Both the position numbers and the translations under genes were made by a program. A model generated the notes under the pieces. It saw only the letters and a list, made by a program, of their open reading frames with translations. It was not told the DNA's origin and made no database searches. A stretch of 64,000 nt of DNA from Brachypodium distachyon (lineage: Eukaryota; Streptophyta; Magnoliopsida; Poales; Poaceae). The stretch spans positions 25,878,758 to 25,942,757 of the forward strand of contig NC_016135.3 in the NCBI RefSeq assembly GCF_000005505.3, written 5' to 3'. Below, piece by piece: positions 46,679 to 57,030 of the stretch. Position 1 is the stretch's first letter. The number at the start of each line of letters is the position of its first letter.

Positions 46679-49600
46679 CTAATTCCTCCTCCTGCTTGTT
46701 CTTGACGACCTTTTACCCTTTCCGGAGTCGGATTCCATAGCCAACGGCACCAGCATACCTCCTTGGAGGTCATCAGCGTGTGCATTCTTCTGTATCGACT
46801 TCTGTAACTTGATGTTATATTTGAAATCTTTTATCTGCAGGAAATTGTAAAGCACGTGTTAACAAATGCCCTTACCTCTACGGTAGCTTTTATAAGAAAC
46901 AGGGACAATAATAAGCACCTGTTCTTCCAGATCAATAATCGTGTCATCCTTCAGCTTCAGTTGTGCCCTCTCCCTGTTAGTGCAGATTTAACAAAAGGTA
47001 TAAGGGCAAACTTGTGGCATTTTTTAATGAATTTATTAGATAAAGGATAATATTGAAGCATCCTATAGATCCTGAAAATATTTATAATCACGAAATCAAT
47101 TCTTTAGTGATCATTGCAAGCAACTATAGCTATAAATATAACGTGCCCCAAAAATTATCAGTATTTGACCTCTCATAATACATCTTGAATGGTAGTATGT
47201 AGCCAGCTTCTACTATTTTGGGCGGACGGATGAAAACATACCTTTCCTCTATTCCTTTTACTGTCTGGCGCCATATATCCTGGCTCTTCGTGAGTTTTTC
47301 ATTCATCTACAGGATAAAAGCCGAAAGTGAGCAGTCATGCCAAGTTTGTCAGTGCTTATAATAACTGAAAGATGGATGATTTAAATATGCTCACTTCTGC
47401 AACTTTCTTTTTCTCCAACGCTAAATTTTCAAGCTTAAGTTGCATCTCTTGAAGCTTATCGTTTACAGCTTTATCCACAGCAACAGAAATGTGCTGTTCC
47501 CTTTCTTTCTTAGCCTCTGACAGAAGAGCCTCATAGTACTGTCGACAAATGCATCAGATATAAACTACACTTCCATGTATAACAACTTCATAACCAAAGA
47601 AACAATATAAGGAGCTCTGGAACACCAAAGTGGATAGTGGCATCAAAGCGTGTGCAAAAATAAAGATGACTGCACCTCTCTTTGGGTTTCAAGTTGGCTT
47701 GCAAGAACACGGTTGTATTCATCCACGATCTATTAGGAGAGTAGAACTTGTGAATTTGAGGAACAAGATTACCAATGAGGTATTACATAGATTGCAAATA
47801 ACAAAAAATCTTACTGTTTCTGTTTTGCTGCTGAATATAGCTCCACCCATATCTGAGTGATCATTGCATGAGCAGTTCACACAGTTGTCACCAGAATACT
47901 CACACTTTGACTTGAACTTGGCATGCTTCACATCGCTTTTTGAGTGATTAAGTCGATGAACATAGCTGTCACCGACATAATCCCAAACACGCTGAGTTTC
48001 CAAATCGAGAGAATAGCAGTGCTGAGTGCCTTTCCAGTGCCTAATTGCATGGCCTTCTTTATACCTATAACAAGCAAACCGATAAAGGGACGGTCGATTG
48101 GGAATGATGAGATAAGTTTAAGCAATCATATAATTAACTTCTAATGTAATTTTCATTAAATTCTAACTTCTACCATGTACGTCAGATTAAACAATCATGT
48201 TAAATTCTTTGGCACGCTTTGTGCATAGGATAGCATCGTGACTACTAGTTCTGAATTAAAAAAACGTCCAGGAGGAAATAACTTATGATACATGCAACAA
48301 AACCGTGTATTAAGGAGAGTCTGAGCAGTAGAAATGTAACCTAGTTACTGGGGCAGCAATGCAGCACATTAACTACACGTGTGAAATGAAAGCAGGTCCC
48401 TCATTCTTCAGATAGTTCATTAACTATCGAGTCTTCAACACAGATAAAATATATATTTTCAGTCAGTAAGTGTGCATACCTTCCACATCCAACAAAACCA
48501 CATATCACACAGATCCAGAGGTTTTCAGAGGTCTGACAAACAGAACATGTAGGATCTGTAGGAGTTTCAGACAACTTCTGACAAAACTGACAAACCTGAA
48601 ACGGAAACAAATATGAACAAGGCAAGTGATGCTTGAGATCCAAAGTTTACTAATAGAAAGACAAGAAACTCAATACACAGGTAATATAACTGTATAGTTC
48701 CATAAGGTTAGAGTGTTGGCAAGAATATGATTGTACCCAAAAGCCAGCATTTGTTCATTTACTTAAGACCAGTAAATTACAGTGAAGGTCAATATGAATA
48801 GATTAGATTCAAATAGCTTCAACGAACAATCAATATATTCTTATGCCATGGTGAACAGCAAACCATACACGATGTTTGATATTCTGCAAATACATCTGGA
48901 GCTGATTAGATTCCATGTCTTCGCAACTTCAAATAAAGCGAAATGGGTGATCTCCTGGTCACAAATTATTGTATATTTGACATTCATATGGCATTTCAGC
49001 AACTTCATGAAAAGTTCCTATGGATGACTATTCAAAGTCAGAAGCACATGTAAACGAGAGTCTCCAGTGGCCAATCCATTGCAGTGCCAAAAAACTAGAA
49101 GAAAATATCACTTGTGTCCATAACAAAGTGATTGCTAGTTGCCCTATGACCAAGTAAAACAGAGATTGTAAGAAAGATCCTTCATTACCGGACAAGATGA
49201 ACTGACCCACATTGAAACACATGAACACTGGAAAGAATGATCACAGTTCGTTGCCACAATTCCACTGATATCTTGATCCAATCTTTCTGATTCATCAAAC
49301 ACATAAAAGATGGTAAGGAACAGAAAGGTCATCCAGATAGCTAAAATGAAAGCCAACAAATTCTGAAAATTGAAAATGGTAAAGAAAATGGAACGTTGGT
49401 ATATAAAAAAAAATTGATTTTAAACAACAGACGTTCGTGTATAAAACATTATTTTACTGTAAGAAACCAAACCTTAAACATAAGGTTAATACACACTTTA
49501 TGAGATTAAAACTCAGTAGAAAACATTTTTATGTTTGCTGAGCTTATCAACCTCACAGGTGTCATTTCTCATCAGAGAAACGCCTCGTCAATTTTTTTGA

Positions 49601-50712
49601 GATTACAATTGGAAACTGATGCAGCTAGAGGGACATAACTAACAGTAAATACGCAATGCAGAAAATCCAATTATGATGTCATACTAGCATGTGTGTATCC
49701 TTAAAGGGGAAACAAGAAACAGCAATAAGCTCACCTATGCAAACAGGACATGTCGGGAGCTCAGTAGATCCAACTGGTGGAATGACCGCGATCTCGGCTG
49801 ACGATGTGTACTGCACGGCAACTATAAACAGAACATGGCACACCTCCACCTGCACCATGGAACAACAAGTGAAATTCCCAAATTCAGCAGCAGTACCACA
49901 GAAGATCAACAAACTAAACCAACACCCAATGGATAATCTTAACAACCTCCGATGAAGAGAACCTCCAACCATTCAGGTCCAGGTAGAATCCATCAGCACT
50001 CTTCTGATCCTCAAACTCCACAAGCACACTGTACCGGTCCTCCACCCCATCATCACTGTGGTCATAACGGCATGTATAAGAAAACTACTGCCTTACGCGC
50101 AGAATCAGATGCAATCGGCTCCGAATTCAATATGACATTCACCTGATCACACGAATATCGGAGGCGTGCTCAACATAAGGGCCGCAGAAGCGTACAAAGT
50201 CGTCTGACGAGACGCGGGTCGGGACGGCGAGCACCAGGAGCCGCGTGCCGCGCCATGACTGGGAAAAGACGGGAAATCAGGCATGAGCACGCACGGAAAC
50301 GAGCGGATTAGTAAGAAACCGAGGCGGAAATTGTTACCGGGAGCAGAGAGTCGCAGGGGAGCTGTGGGGCGGTCGGCCCGGAGTAGGAGGACGAGGAGGG
50401 AGTGGCGGCGACGGCGGAGGCGTAGGACGAAGCGGGCGAGGAGGTGGAGGAGCGGTAGAGGTGCAGGATGCCGCGGGTGTGCTGGATCCTAGGGTTTCGT
50501 GCCGACGCGGCGGAGGTTGCGCCGGGCAGCTCGAGAGGTGTCGTGGGGGAGGCGGTGGAGGGGAGAGGGTGACCGGAGCGCGGGGAGATGGGGCTAGACG
50601 CGGTTATGCAACCGGGGGCGCCGCTGCTGGTGCCGACTTCGTCGGCTCCGGCAGTGGTGCGGTCGGCGATGGCGTCGGGGAACTCGACGGAGTGGATTCG
50701 AAGGCTGAACAT
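46679..50712 (-). CDS. BRIZ: BRIZ-type E3 ubiquitin ligase (BRAP2 + RING + ZnF-UBP + coiled coil), 12 exons
   Basis: The exons on the minus strand are 50712-50338, 50258-50143, 50055-49947, 49849-49735, 49286-49189, 48595-48480, 48064-47815, 47729-47676, 47538-47395, 47306-47242, 46973-46919 and 46834-46679. Together they are 1653 nt, 550 residues, all phases matching. Domains in order: a BRAP2 RRM-like domain (WRGTRLLVLAVPTRV, FVRFCGPYVEH), RING (CPVCIERLDQD ... NCDHSFQCSCVSMW ... CPVC), ZnF-UBP (CSVCQTSENLWICVICGFVG, HAIRHWKGTQHCYSLDLET) and a coiled coil (EAKKEREQHISVAVDKAVND), ending SSRTSRRRN. Arabidopsis BRIZ1 and BRIZ2 form a heteromeric E3 needed for germination. The RING has Gln where many relatives have the central His (HSFQCSC rather than HSFHCSC); I recall the same in one of the two Arabidopsis proteins, so it may mark the partner type. 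Confidence 0.93.
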
Positions 50713-52323
50713 GTTTGTTTGCCGTTTCGAGATAAAAACTCCGCTCGTTTTAAAATACTCCGAGATAAAAACTACGAAGTACAAGACACGTAGTACTCCA
50801 TTTGCAGGGGAGTCCGGTGTTGAAATTTTTAGAACTCTTTGTCTCGTTGTCGATGGTTACTAATAAATCGATGTTCGTGAAAAAAATTATACACATGTCA
50901 ATAAGAATCAAATTCACGCAGGGGAAAGAAGTAGACAAGGGAGGAAGTCAGGAGGTCAAGTTATAATAAGGGATTAAATATGTACTTTCCTCTATACCTC
51001 CAACAAACAACATACTATGAAGCAGAGTCATCCACTTGTTATTTGTTGATCTTGCTATGTGCTGTCAAAAAAAGTTGAGTTTGCTATGATGTGTCATCCT
51101 TTTAGCCAAGTGACATTGGCATGACATGCTGGCTGAGTCGATTGTCACTCTTATATCAAAAACACACAGTGAGAGAATAGTTGGTGAGATAGGAAGTGCT
51201 CGTGGTGGTAAGATGTGTGTGCACGCAGTTATAGGGGTGAGTGTACGTGCGTGTTGGGATGTTGGGAGCGTCTGCGATTGTACGATAAATCGTCCGTGAC
51301 AATGTGATATAGGAGCAAGAGCAATAGGCTGCCACGTGGATGCCATCTATTATTAGTTTTCATATGAAGCCAGATGAAAGACAATTCACGTTCACATGAC
51401 ATGAGAAGTACCACGGACTTCTTTGAGAATTACCTTCTTGCTGAAAAAAAAACATTTTCGTAGTTTTATTTTCGAAAACCAAGAGTACAATGCACCGACT
51501 AACACATTCGCCAAAAAGTAAGGAAAAGTGACACGTGAGCTCACGCCTGCTTGAACCACAGCGACCAAGACGATGACTTTGCCAAACGCCAATCACGATG
51601 TACGGGCAAGAGCATCAGTCAATACCCCTGACCCCCCCGTCAAATGATGAAGAAAAGACTCGTCCTCGATCGTGCCTCGCGCGGTCAGAGCAGCTGCAGA
51701 AACCGCAGAATCTTTGGATGGGCACCTGTAATAGTGTAATCAGCTGCAGATCGACGACCTCCCGGCAACATCCCACCCCGTCTAAGCTCCTTTCTCGACA
51801 CCCGATGATCGATCACGCACCGATTAACACAGACACTGGGGTCTTTACCCAGCTCGGGAGATCAACTCCGGCTGACAAACTCTGCCCTACATCGTCGTTC
51901 GCACGCGGGGCCCCTTCACCACCACCGAAAGGGGTTCGCGGCAGCGGCAACCTCGTGGTTTCTGAAACAAAGAGCACCATAATCTAATGGATGCTAACCG
52001 CACTAGCCCCTAGCTCTTGGAAGCACCAACTCTCGCCTCGCTGACAGCCACGGCAGTTGATCGTTACGAGACGGGACAAGCAGGTAGCACTGCCGTACTA
52101 GCAGCGGATTAGATTAAGACAAGGAGAGTAGGCAGCCTAGGTAGCTAATCCAAACGAGATTACCAGAGGGAGTATTTTAGCCGTGTCGTCGGGACCGGAA
52201 CTTTCAGCTGACCAGTGACCACTGTACTTGTTGCAAGCCAAGCTCAGCACAGTAGCACGCGCACCACCCGAGTACCTGAGTGCTGAGAAGCGAGAGCTTG
52301 GGGGAGCTGAGGCGGAGGGCGTG
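50713..52323. other. Intergenic between divergent BRIZ and the membrane-protein gene
   Basis: Mixed sequence. The first few hundred bases hold the BRIZ promoter and the last 100 the upstream leader of the next gene. No other gene was recognised. Confidence 0.45.
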
Positions 52324-53040
52324 ATGTTCACGGACGGGATGTCGAGGCTGACGGTGGGGGTGTGCGTCATGGTGGCGCTCAGCCTCGCCGTCTTCCTCAC
52401 CGTCCTCGTCCTCCTCCTTGCCGACCTCCTCTGCTCCCACCTCCGCCGCCGCCGCCTCCGCCACGCGGACATGGAGGCTCCGCACAAAAGGCCCAAGCTC
52501 GAGTCCCCGCCTTCCTTCACCCCCGCAGCCGACGATGCGTCCGTGGCCACCACGGCGACGACGGCCACCACGCACGAGGCTTTCTCGAGCACCCCGCCGT
52601 TCTACTACGCGCACGGCGTCATGAGCGCCCCGGCATGCCGCAAGGACCTCCTCCTCGCCATCCCCAAGCTCGAGGCCGCCGCCAACTGGACATGGTCTCC
52701 GCCGTCCACCGGCTCCTCCTACGCCGCTTCGCACAGCGGCGGTGGCGGATTCGTGCGCATTTCGAACCCGGTGTACGAGACGCCGGAGGCCTCGCCGTCG
52801 GCATGCGGGGTTATCACGGAAGAGGAAGAGGAGGGAGGGGGGTTCTCCTCCTCGCCGCCGCTGTCCATGATGCGGAAGCTGCCGCCGCTGGGCGTGCTGG
52901 CGTGCCCACCACCGCCGGCGTTCGGGTTCGTCGATGGCCGGCCGTCGTCGATGTCGGCGTGGTCCGGGATGATGGCCATGGACGCCAACAGGGCCTCCTC
53001 CTCGTCGTCCAACTTTACGACGCGCTTCTTTTCTTCGTAG
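52324..53040 (+). CDS. Single-pass membrane protein of unknown function (grass-type, Ser/Pro-rich)
   Basis: The frame MFTDGMSRLTVGVCVMVALS gives 238 residues. One clear membrane helix lies at about residues 10-34 (LTVGVCVMVALSLAVFLTVL plus an LLLAD end), followed by an arginine-rich stop-transfer segment (HLRRRRLRHAD) and a long polar region rich in Ser, Pro and Ala. Short conserved-looking pieces are FVRISNPVYETPEASP and KLPPLGVLACPPPPAFGF, with an acidic run EEEEEGGG. An earlier in-frame ATG exists at 52228, but its extra residues look like leader. The Arg cluster predicts a cytoplasmic C-terminus. I do not recognise the family; the frame is single-exon and intact. Confidence 0.75.
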   Translation: MFTDGMSRLTVGVCVMVALSLAVFLTVLVLLLADLLCSHLRRRRLRHADMEAPHKRPKLESPPSFTPAADDASVATTATTATTHEAFSSTPPFYYAHGVMSAPACRKDLLLAIPKLEAAANWTWSPPSTGSSYAASHSGGGGFVRISNPVYETPEASPSACGVITEEEEEGGGFSSSPPLSMMRKLPPLGVLACPPPPAFGFVDGRPSSMSAWSGMMAMDANRASSSSSNFTTRFFSS

Positions 53041-54089
53041 TTATTGGAGTGATTGACGATTTGACGAGCTTGTTTGTGTGCCGTAGGGTGTGTATGTGTT
53101 AGTGATGTGCTTGCTAGTTGACTAGAGCTCGATTAAATTCATTAGTGAGTTAGTTGCTCTCCTTTCGTTGGTTCCGTGTCTTCTGCTCTGTTCTGTTTTG
53201 CTAGTAGTTTTTGCAGATGATTTCTCCAGGAGAACATTTTTTGGTTCCAAAGCCAACTGTTTTGTTGCTCCAGGAGAATAGTATGCAGAACCCTGTCAAC
53301 CCACCAACTCGATCTTGCGATTACTCTTGCAGCTCCATGGAAAATACGTAGAAATCAGGTGTGTTATTATCCAGCAGAAATTTCTGAATCGGAATACTTG
53401 CAAGCTCTACTGAAGACTTCCATTGTTCTTCAGAGGGGACAAGCTTGGGTACCTTTTCCTTGAGCTCTTGTCGGTCTTTCAGAGTCCAAGGACCGATACA
53501 GTAGGAGCCGTTGTGATCGGACTCAGAGAGGCTTAGCTGTTCCTTTGTCAGTATGTCATGTATGAAACCCAGGTAGCTAGAAGTGTATGACTGTTCCCTA
53601 ACGGGGGGTAGTACTGTATACTAAGTAGTTCATTCTGTCTAACATACTTCCTCCGTTACATAATTTTTGTCTCAAATTTGTCCAAAAATGAATGTATTTA
53701 TTTTTTAAAAACGTCTAGATACATATAATATTTCGACAAGAATTATAAAACGGAGGAAATAGCTCTGAAAATGGTTATCGGTCGATCAAACAACAGTTTA
53801 TTGAGCTGTCGAAATAAAGTTGTTCTTCAGTTTTCCTTGAAACGTATGATGGCCAAAGTGTACGAGTAGTCCACAAAAAAAGCTCTCACTGCCTGCTCCA
53901 AGTTCCATCGAAACAGAGGCGAAGGCAGTGCGTATATCAGGTTCTTGAAAAGGCCGAGGTAGTGCGTATATTAGACCATGGTCGCATCGGCGAGACCTTT
54001 TGAAGAGGGAGAAAAAAGCCGCGACGTGTAATTATTTAACCGTACGCATGAAAAGCCTGCCTGCAGGCTCGAACCAACCTGCGTGCGTG
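53041..54089. other. Intergenic; contains a Stowaway MITE
   Basis: 3' flank of the membrane-protein gene, then a Stowaway at 53647-53759. No gene was seen. Confidence 0.45.
53647..53759. mobile_element. Stowaway MITE (113 bp)
   Basis: CTTCCTCCGTTACATAATTT at the left, AATTATAAAACGGAGGAAA at the right, TA on both sides. Confidence 0.85.
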
Positions 54090-54500
54090 CATGCATGCTA
54101 CGCCTTTGTCATTTGGCTTCCACATGCATCGGCGCAGGCAGCAACAAACGAGCGAAAGCTTGAAACTGAACCAAAAGGCAGCCTCGGTCGGGCCGGCCGC
54201 TAGTCCACGGGCACGCTTTACTCCCTTTTTATTTCTCTGTTCCACGCTTGGCTTTCCCTTGCCGTGGCTCCTGCGTGACTGACCGGCCCCGAAAGCCGTT
54301 CCTGCTGCCTTCTGTCTGTGCGCCTGCATTGTGCATTGCGCTGCGTAGGTCGAGTGAGGACGCACGTGCCTTGGACTCTTCTCTCTGAGCGACTTCTGTT
54401 TTGTTGCTTGGCTCCCTTGCTTACGCTGTCAGTCTCCACAGTCTTATAATGGCGCGACGCGTGCTGACTGCGACGCAGCGTGCATACCAGCTCCCTCCCA
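54090..54500. repeat. Direct repeat flanking the F-box pseudogene, left copy (right copy 56213-56520)
   Basis: Shared blocks occur in the same order in both copies: GCATCGGCGCAG, GCGAAAGCTTG, CCGGCCGCTAGT, CTCTTCTCTCTGAGCGA and ATGGCGCGACGCGTGCTG. The copies differ by small indels, so the duplication is older than copies A/B. Distance between copies is about 2.1 kb. Confidence 0.8.
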
Positions 54501-54739
54501 TGCTGCTGCTGAGACAGTTGTGTGAGACGGTATGTGGCAACCTGTGCTCCTCCTCGCTCACATGCCCTGCAAGAAAACGAGAGTGTGGCCTGCCCTGAAT
54601 CAACGTGTTCTGGCCCTGGGCCGAATTGCCCGAACTCGCGTTGTACTGACAGGCCTGGGCTAAGCTAAGCCTGGCGCGGTGGCGCCGCCTATTCCCTCCG
54701 CCACCACACACACCGGCCTATCCCCGCGGTGAGGATCTA

Positions 54740-54784
54740 CTCCCTTCTTTCAAAGCCGCGCCAATTTTTATGAAACGGAAGTAG
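54740..54784. mobile_element. Short Stowaway-like element
   Basis: CTCCCTTCTTTCAAAGCC faces TTTATGAAACGGAAGTAG, with TA on both sides; about 45 bp and diverged. Confidence 0.5.
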
Positions 54785-55009
54785 TAGTATCTACGAATCG
54801 ATCTGCTCTGTCTCTAAATTAAGCACAGTTGACACATCAATTAGGGGTGTTAATTATGCGGTGCCGATTAGGTACGCTCCTTTTCCCCATAGGTAGGACG
54901 GTAGGAGTCCTAAAATAATGTAAATCCAATCGGGGATGCCCTAACTAGGACTAGGAGGAGGAAGAGTAGCCTAGATCTATACGATGTGCGCGGCGGCCAT
55001 GAAAGAAAC

Positions 55010-56141
55010 TGTCAACGACCTTCACCCTTTCGGCTGGGCTGCACATTGGGCCATATCGTTCATGGGCTACGGCCCGGTATCAAAGTACGAGCCGCAATAC
55101 AAATACAGGAATGTCGGCAACAAGGAGGTTGGCTAGGAAGGGACTTGACGGCGGCTTCGGCCGAGGCGTGACTTAGGACGTGTGTTGCTTCTTCTTCCTC
55201 CTCGTGTTCCTCATCTTCTCCATGAATCCTTGAGTTGTAACCAGACTAGATGATGATTCAGCAATGCAAGTATTGGGTTCCTTAGAGAAACACCTGCCGA
55301 CGAGGCGGTGACCTGGGCCGAGTTGCCGGAGGACATGCTGCTGATCGCCATGTCGGCCATGGACGCCCTCGACGTCGTCCGGTCGAGCGACGTCTGCTCC
55401 CACTGGCGCTCCACCTACGCCACGTTCCGCCGGCTCCGCCTCCCGTCGTCCAAGCAGCAACCCCCCTGCCTGCTCTACCCTCGGCCCGACCCCGACAACG
55501 CCGCAGCGGCGCCGCTCTATCTCTTTTCCCCGTCCACAGACACCACCGTCCGCACATGCCGCTCCCGCACGACGACGCCATCGTCCTCGCGGGCTCCGCG
55601 CACGGGTGCCTCTTCGCCACAGACCAGGCTATCGCCGGTACCTCGCAGTAACACCGAGCGGCGACGTCTTGCTGGTGGCGAGGAAGTATTGGCCGTCGGA
55701 GCGCCCCTACGTCCTCCATATCTACCGCCAGTACGTGTACGGCGAGAGAGCTCTTTCTGCGTGTACAAGCTTGGCCTCGGCGCGGAGAAGGCGGCGGCGG
55801 AGAAGTTAGAGGGCATCGGAGAACAGTGGGTGCTGTTGCTTGGGGACAAGAGCTCGGCCGTGTGCGCGCCGGCCGGTCATGGACGAGGATCGCCAGAGGT
55901 TAAGAACGAATTGCGTTTCATCTATGACAAAATCGTCTTTGAGCAACGCCGCTTGATCAGGAGGCGGGAAATCGCCGCCTGCTGGGACTTTGCGTGCTTC
56001 GGGCAAAGGGACAACACCGCTCATCTGTGGCCTGCTCTCCGTTCGCAGCTGGGAGATACCGCACAATGCGCCGGCTCCAATTTGGATCGCACCCTCTCTT
56101 TTTTGATTACTCTGGGGGTTCATGGAATGACACGTACGTGA
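55010..56141 (+). pseudogene. Degenerate duplicate of the F-box/DUF295 gene
   Basis: The leader GGGGATGCCCTAACTAGGA and GCGCGGCGGCCATG (about 54940-55002) match the intact gene at 44335-44403, but about 300 unrelated bases then separate the ATG from the F-box, which resumes at about 55308 as TWAELPEDMLLIAMSAMDAL without its own ATG. The middle DUF295 region is frameshifted (from about 55555) and about 600 bases are missing near 55630. The C-terminal part returns to frame with FCVYKLGLGAEK and ends in a shifted tail (original WDFETGQ becomes WDFACFGQ). The long open frame to 56141 is therefore a chance survival and not a functional protein. Confidence 0.85.
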
Positions 56142-56212
56142 CTTCATGCATGTTTATCGTATCGGTTTCATGGGGGTAACAAGTGCAAGATTTTTTTTTC
56201 GTACAAAAAAAG

Positions 56213-56520
56213 ATGCATGCCACGCCTGGCATTTTGGGTTTGGCTTAATTCCACACGTGCATCGGCGCAGCAGCAAGCCAGCGAAAGCTTGGAACTGAAC
56301 CAGCCGGCCGCTAGTTCCACGCCTGGCTTTTCCTTCCGATGGCTCTGTTCTGTGCTCCTGCACTGTGCGTTGCTGCGCAGGCCGAGTACGTACGTGCCTT
56401 GCACTCTTCTCTCTGAGCGAACTTGTGTTCTGTTTCTTGTCTCGCTCGCTCACGTTATCGGTGTCCACAGTTTACAATGGCGCGACGCGTGCTGGCTGCG
56501 ACGCCGCGTACTGCTACTGA
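56213..56520. repeat. Direct repeat flanking the F-box pseudogene, right copy
   Basis: Partner of 54090-54500 with the same block order, including TGCACTCTTCTCTCTGAGCGA and ATGGCGCGACGCGTGCTGGC. Together they bracket the duplicated F-box copy. Confidence 0.8.
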
Positions 56521-57030
56521 GTACTAGCTCGCATGCTGCTGCTGAGTCAGTTGCTTTGCGTAGGCGACAATGTCAATGTGAGCTCCTCGCTCCCATGCCC
56601 TGCAACGCAAAGAAAACGAGAAAGGGAGAAACGATGGCCTGCGCTCATGAATGCTCGACTGCCCTCTCAACAGTCAATACATTTCTTTATTTTTTTCTCC
56701 GGGCAGAGGCAGGCCCGAGCGGCCTGGAAGATGGGCCTGGGCCGAATGGGCGAACTCGCGTGCCGTACCAACTAGGCCCGGCAAAAGCCTGCCGCGGCCG
56801 CCCAGGCGCCCACACCCGCCTATCCCCGCGAAACCCGCGAAATTAAAACGACCGCCCTCCCCATCTACTCGCCACCACGTGGCAGAATTGCACTGCCATC
56901 TCAAAAATAATTCCAACGTCTACTACCCAGCGCCCTACTACAACCCCCCCCTCTCGTCTCTACAGAGGCCCACGAATCTCCAATCCCCAAATCGGAGCGC
57001 CCCAAACCCCAGGCCAAGCCCCAACCGGCG

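Noticed and set aside
52362..53102. 246-codon frame overlapping the membrane-protein gene
   Set aside because: His/Arg/Pro-rich shadow frame; the alternative frame has a clean membrane helix and stop-transfer signal.
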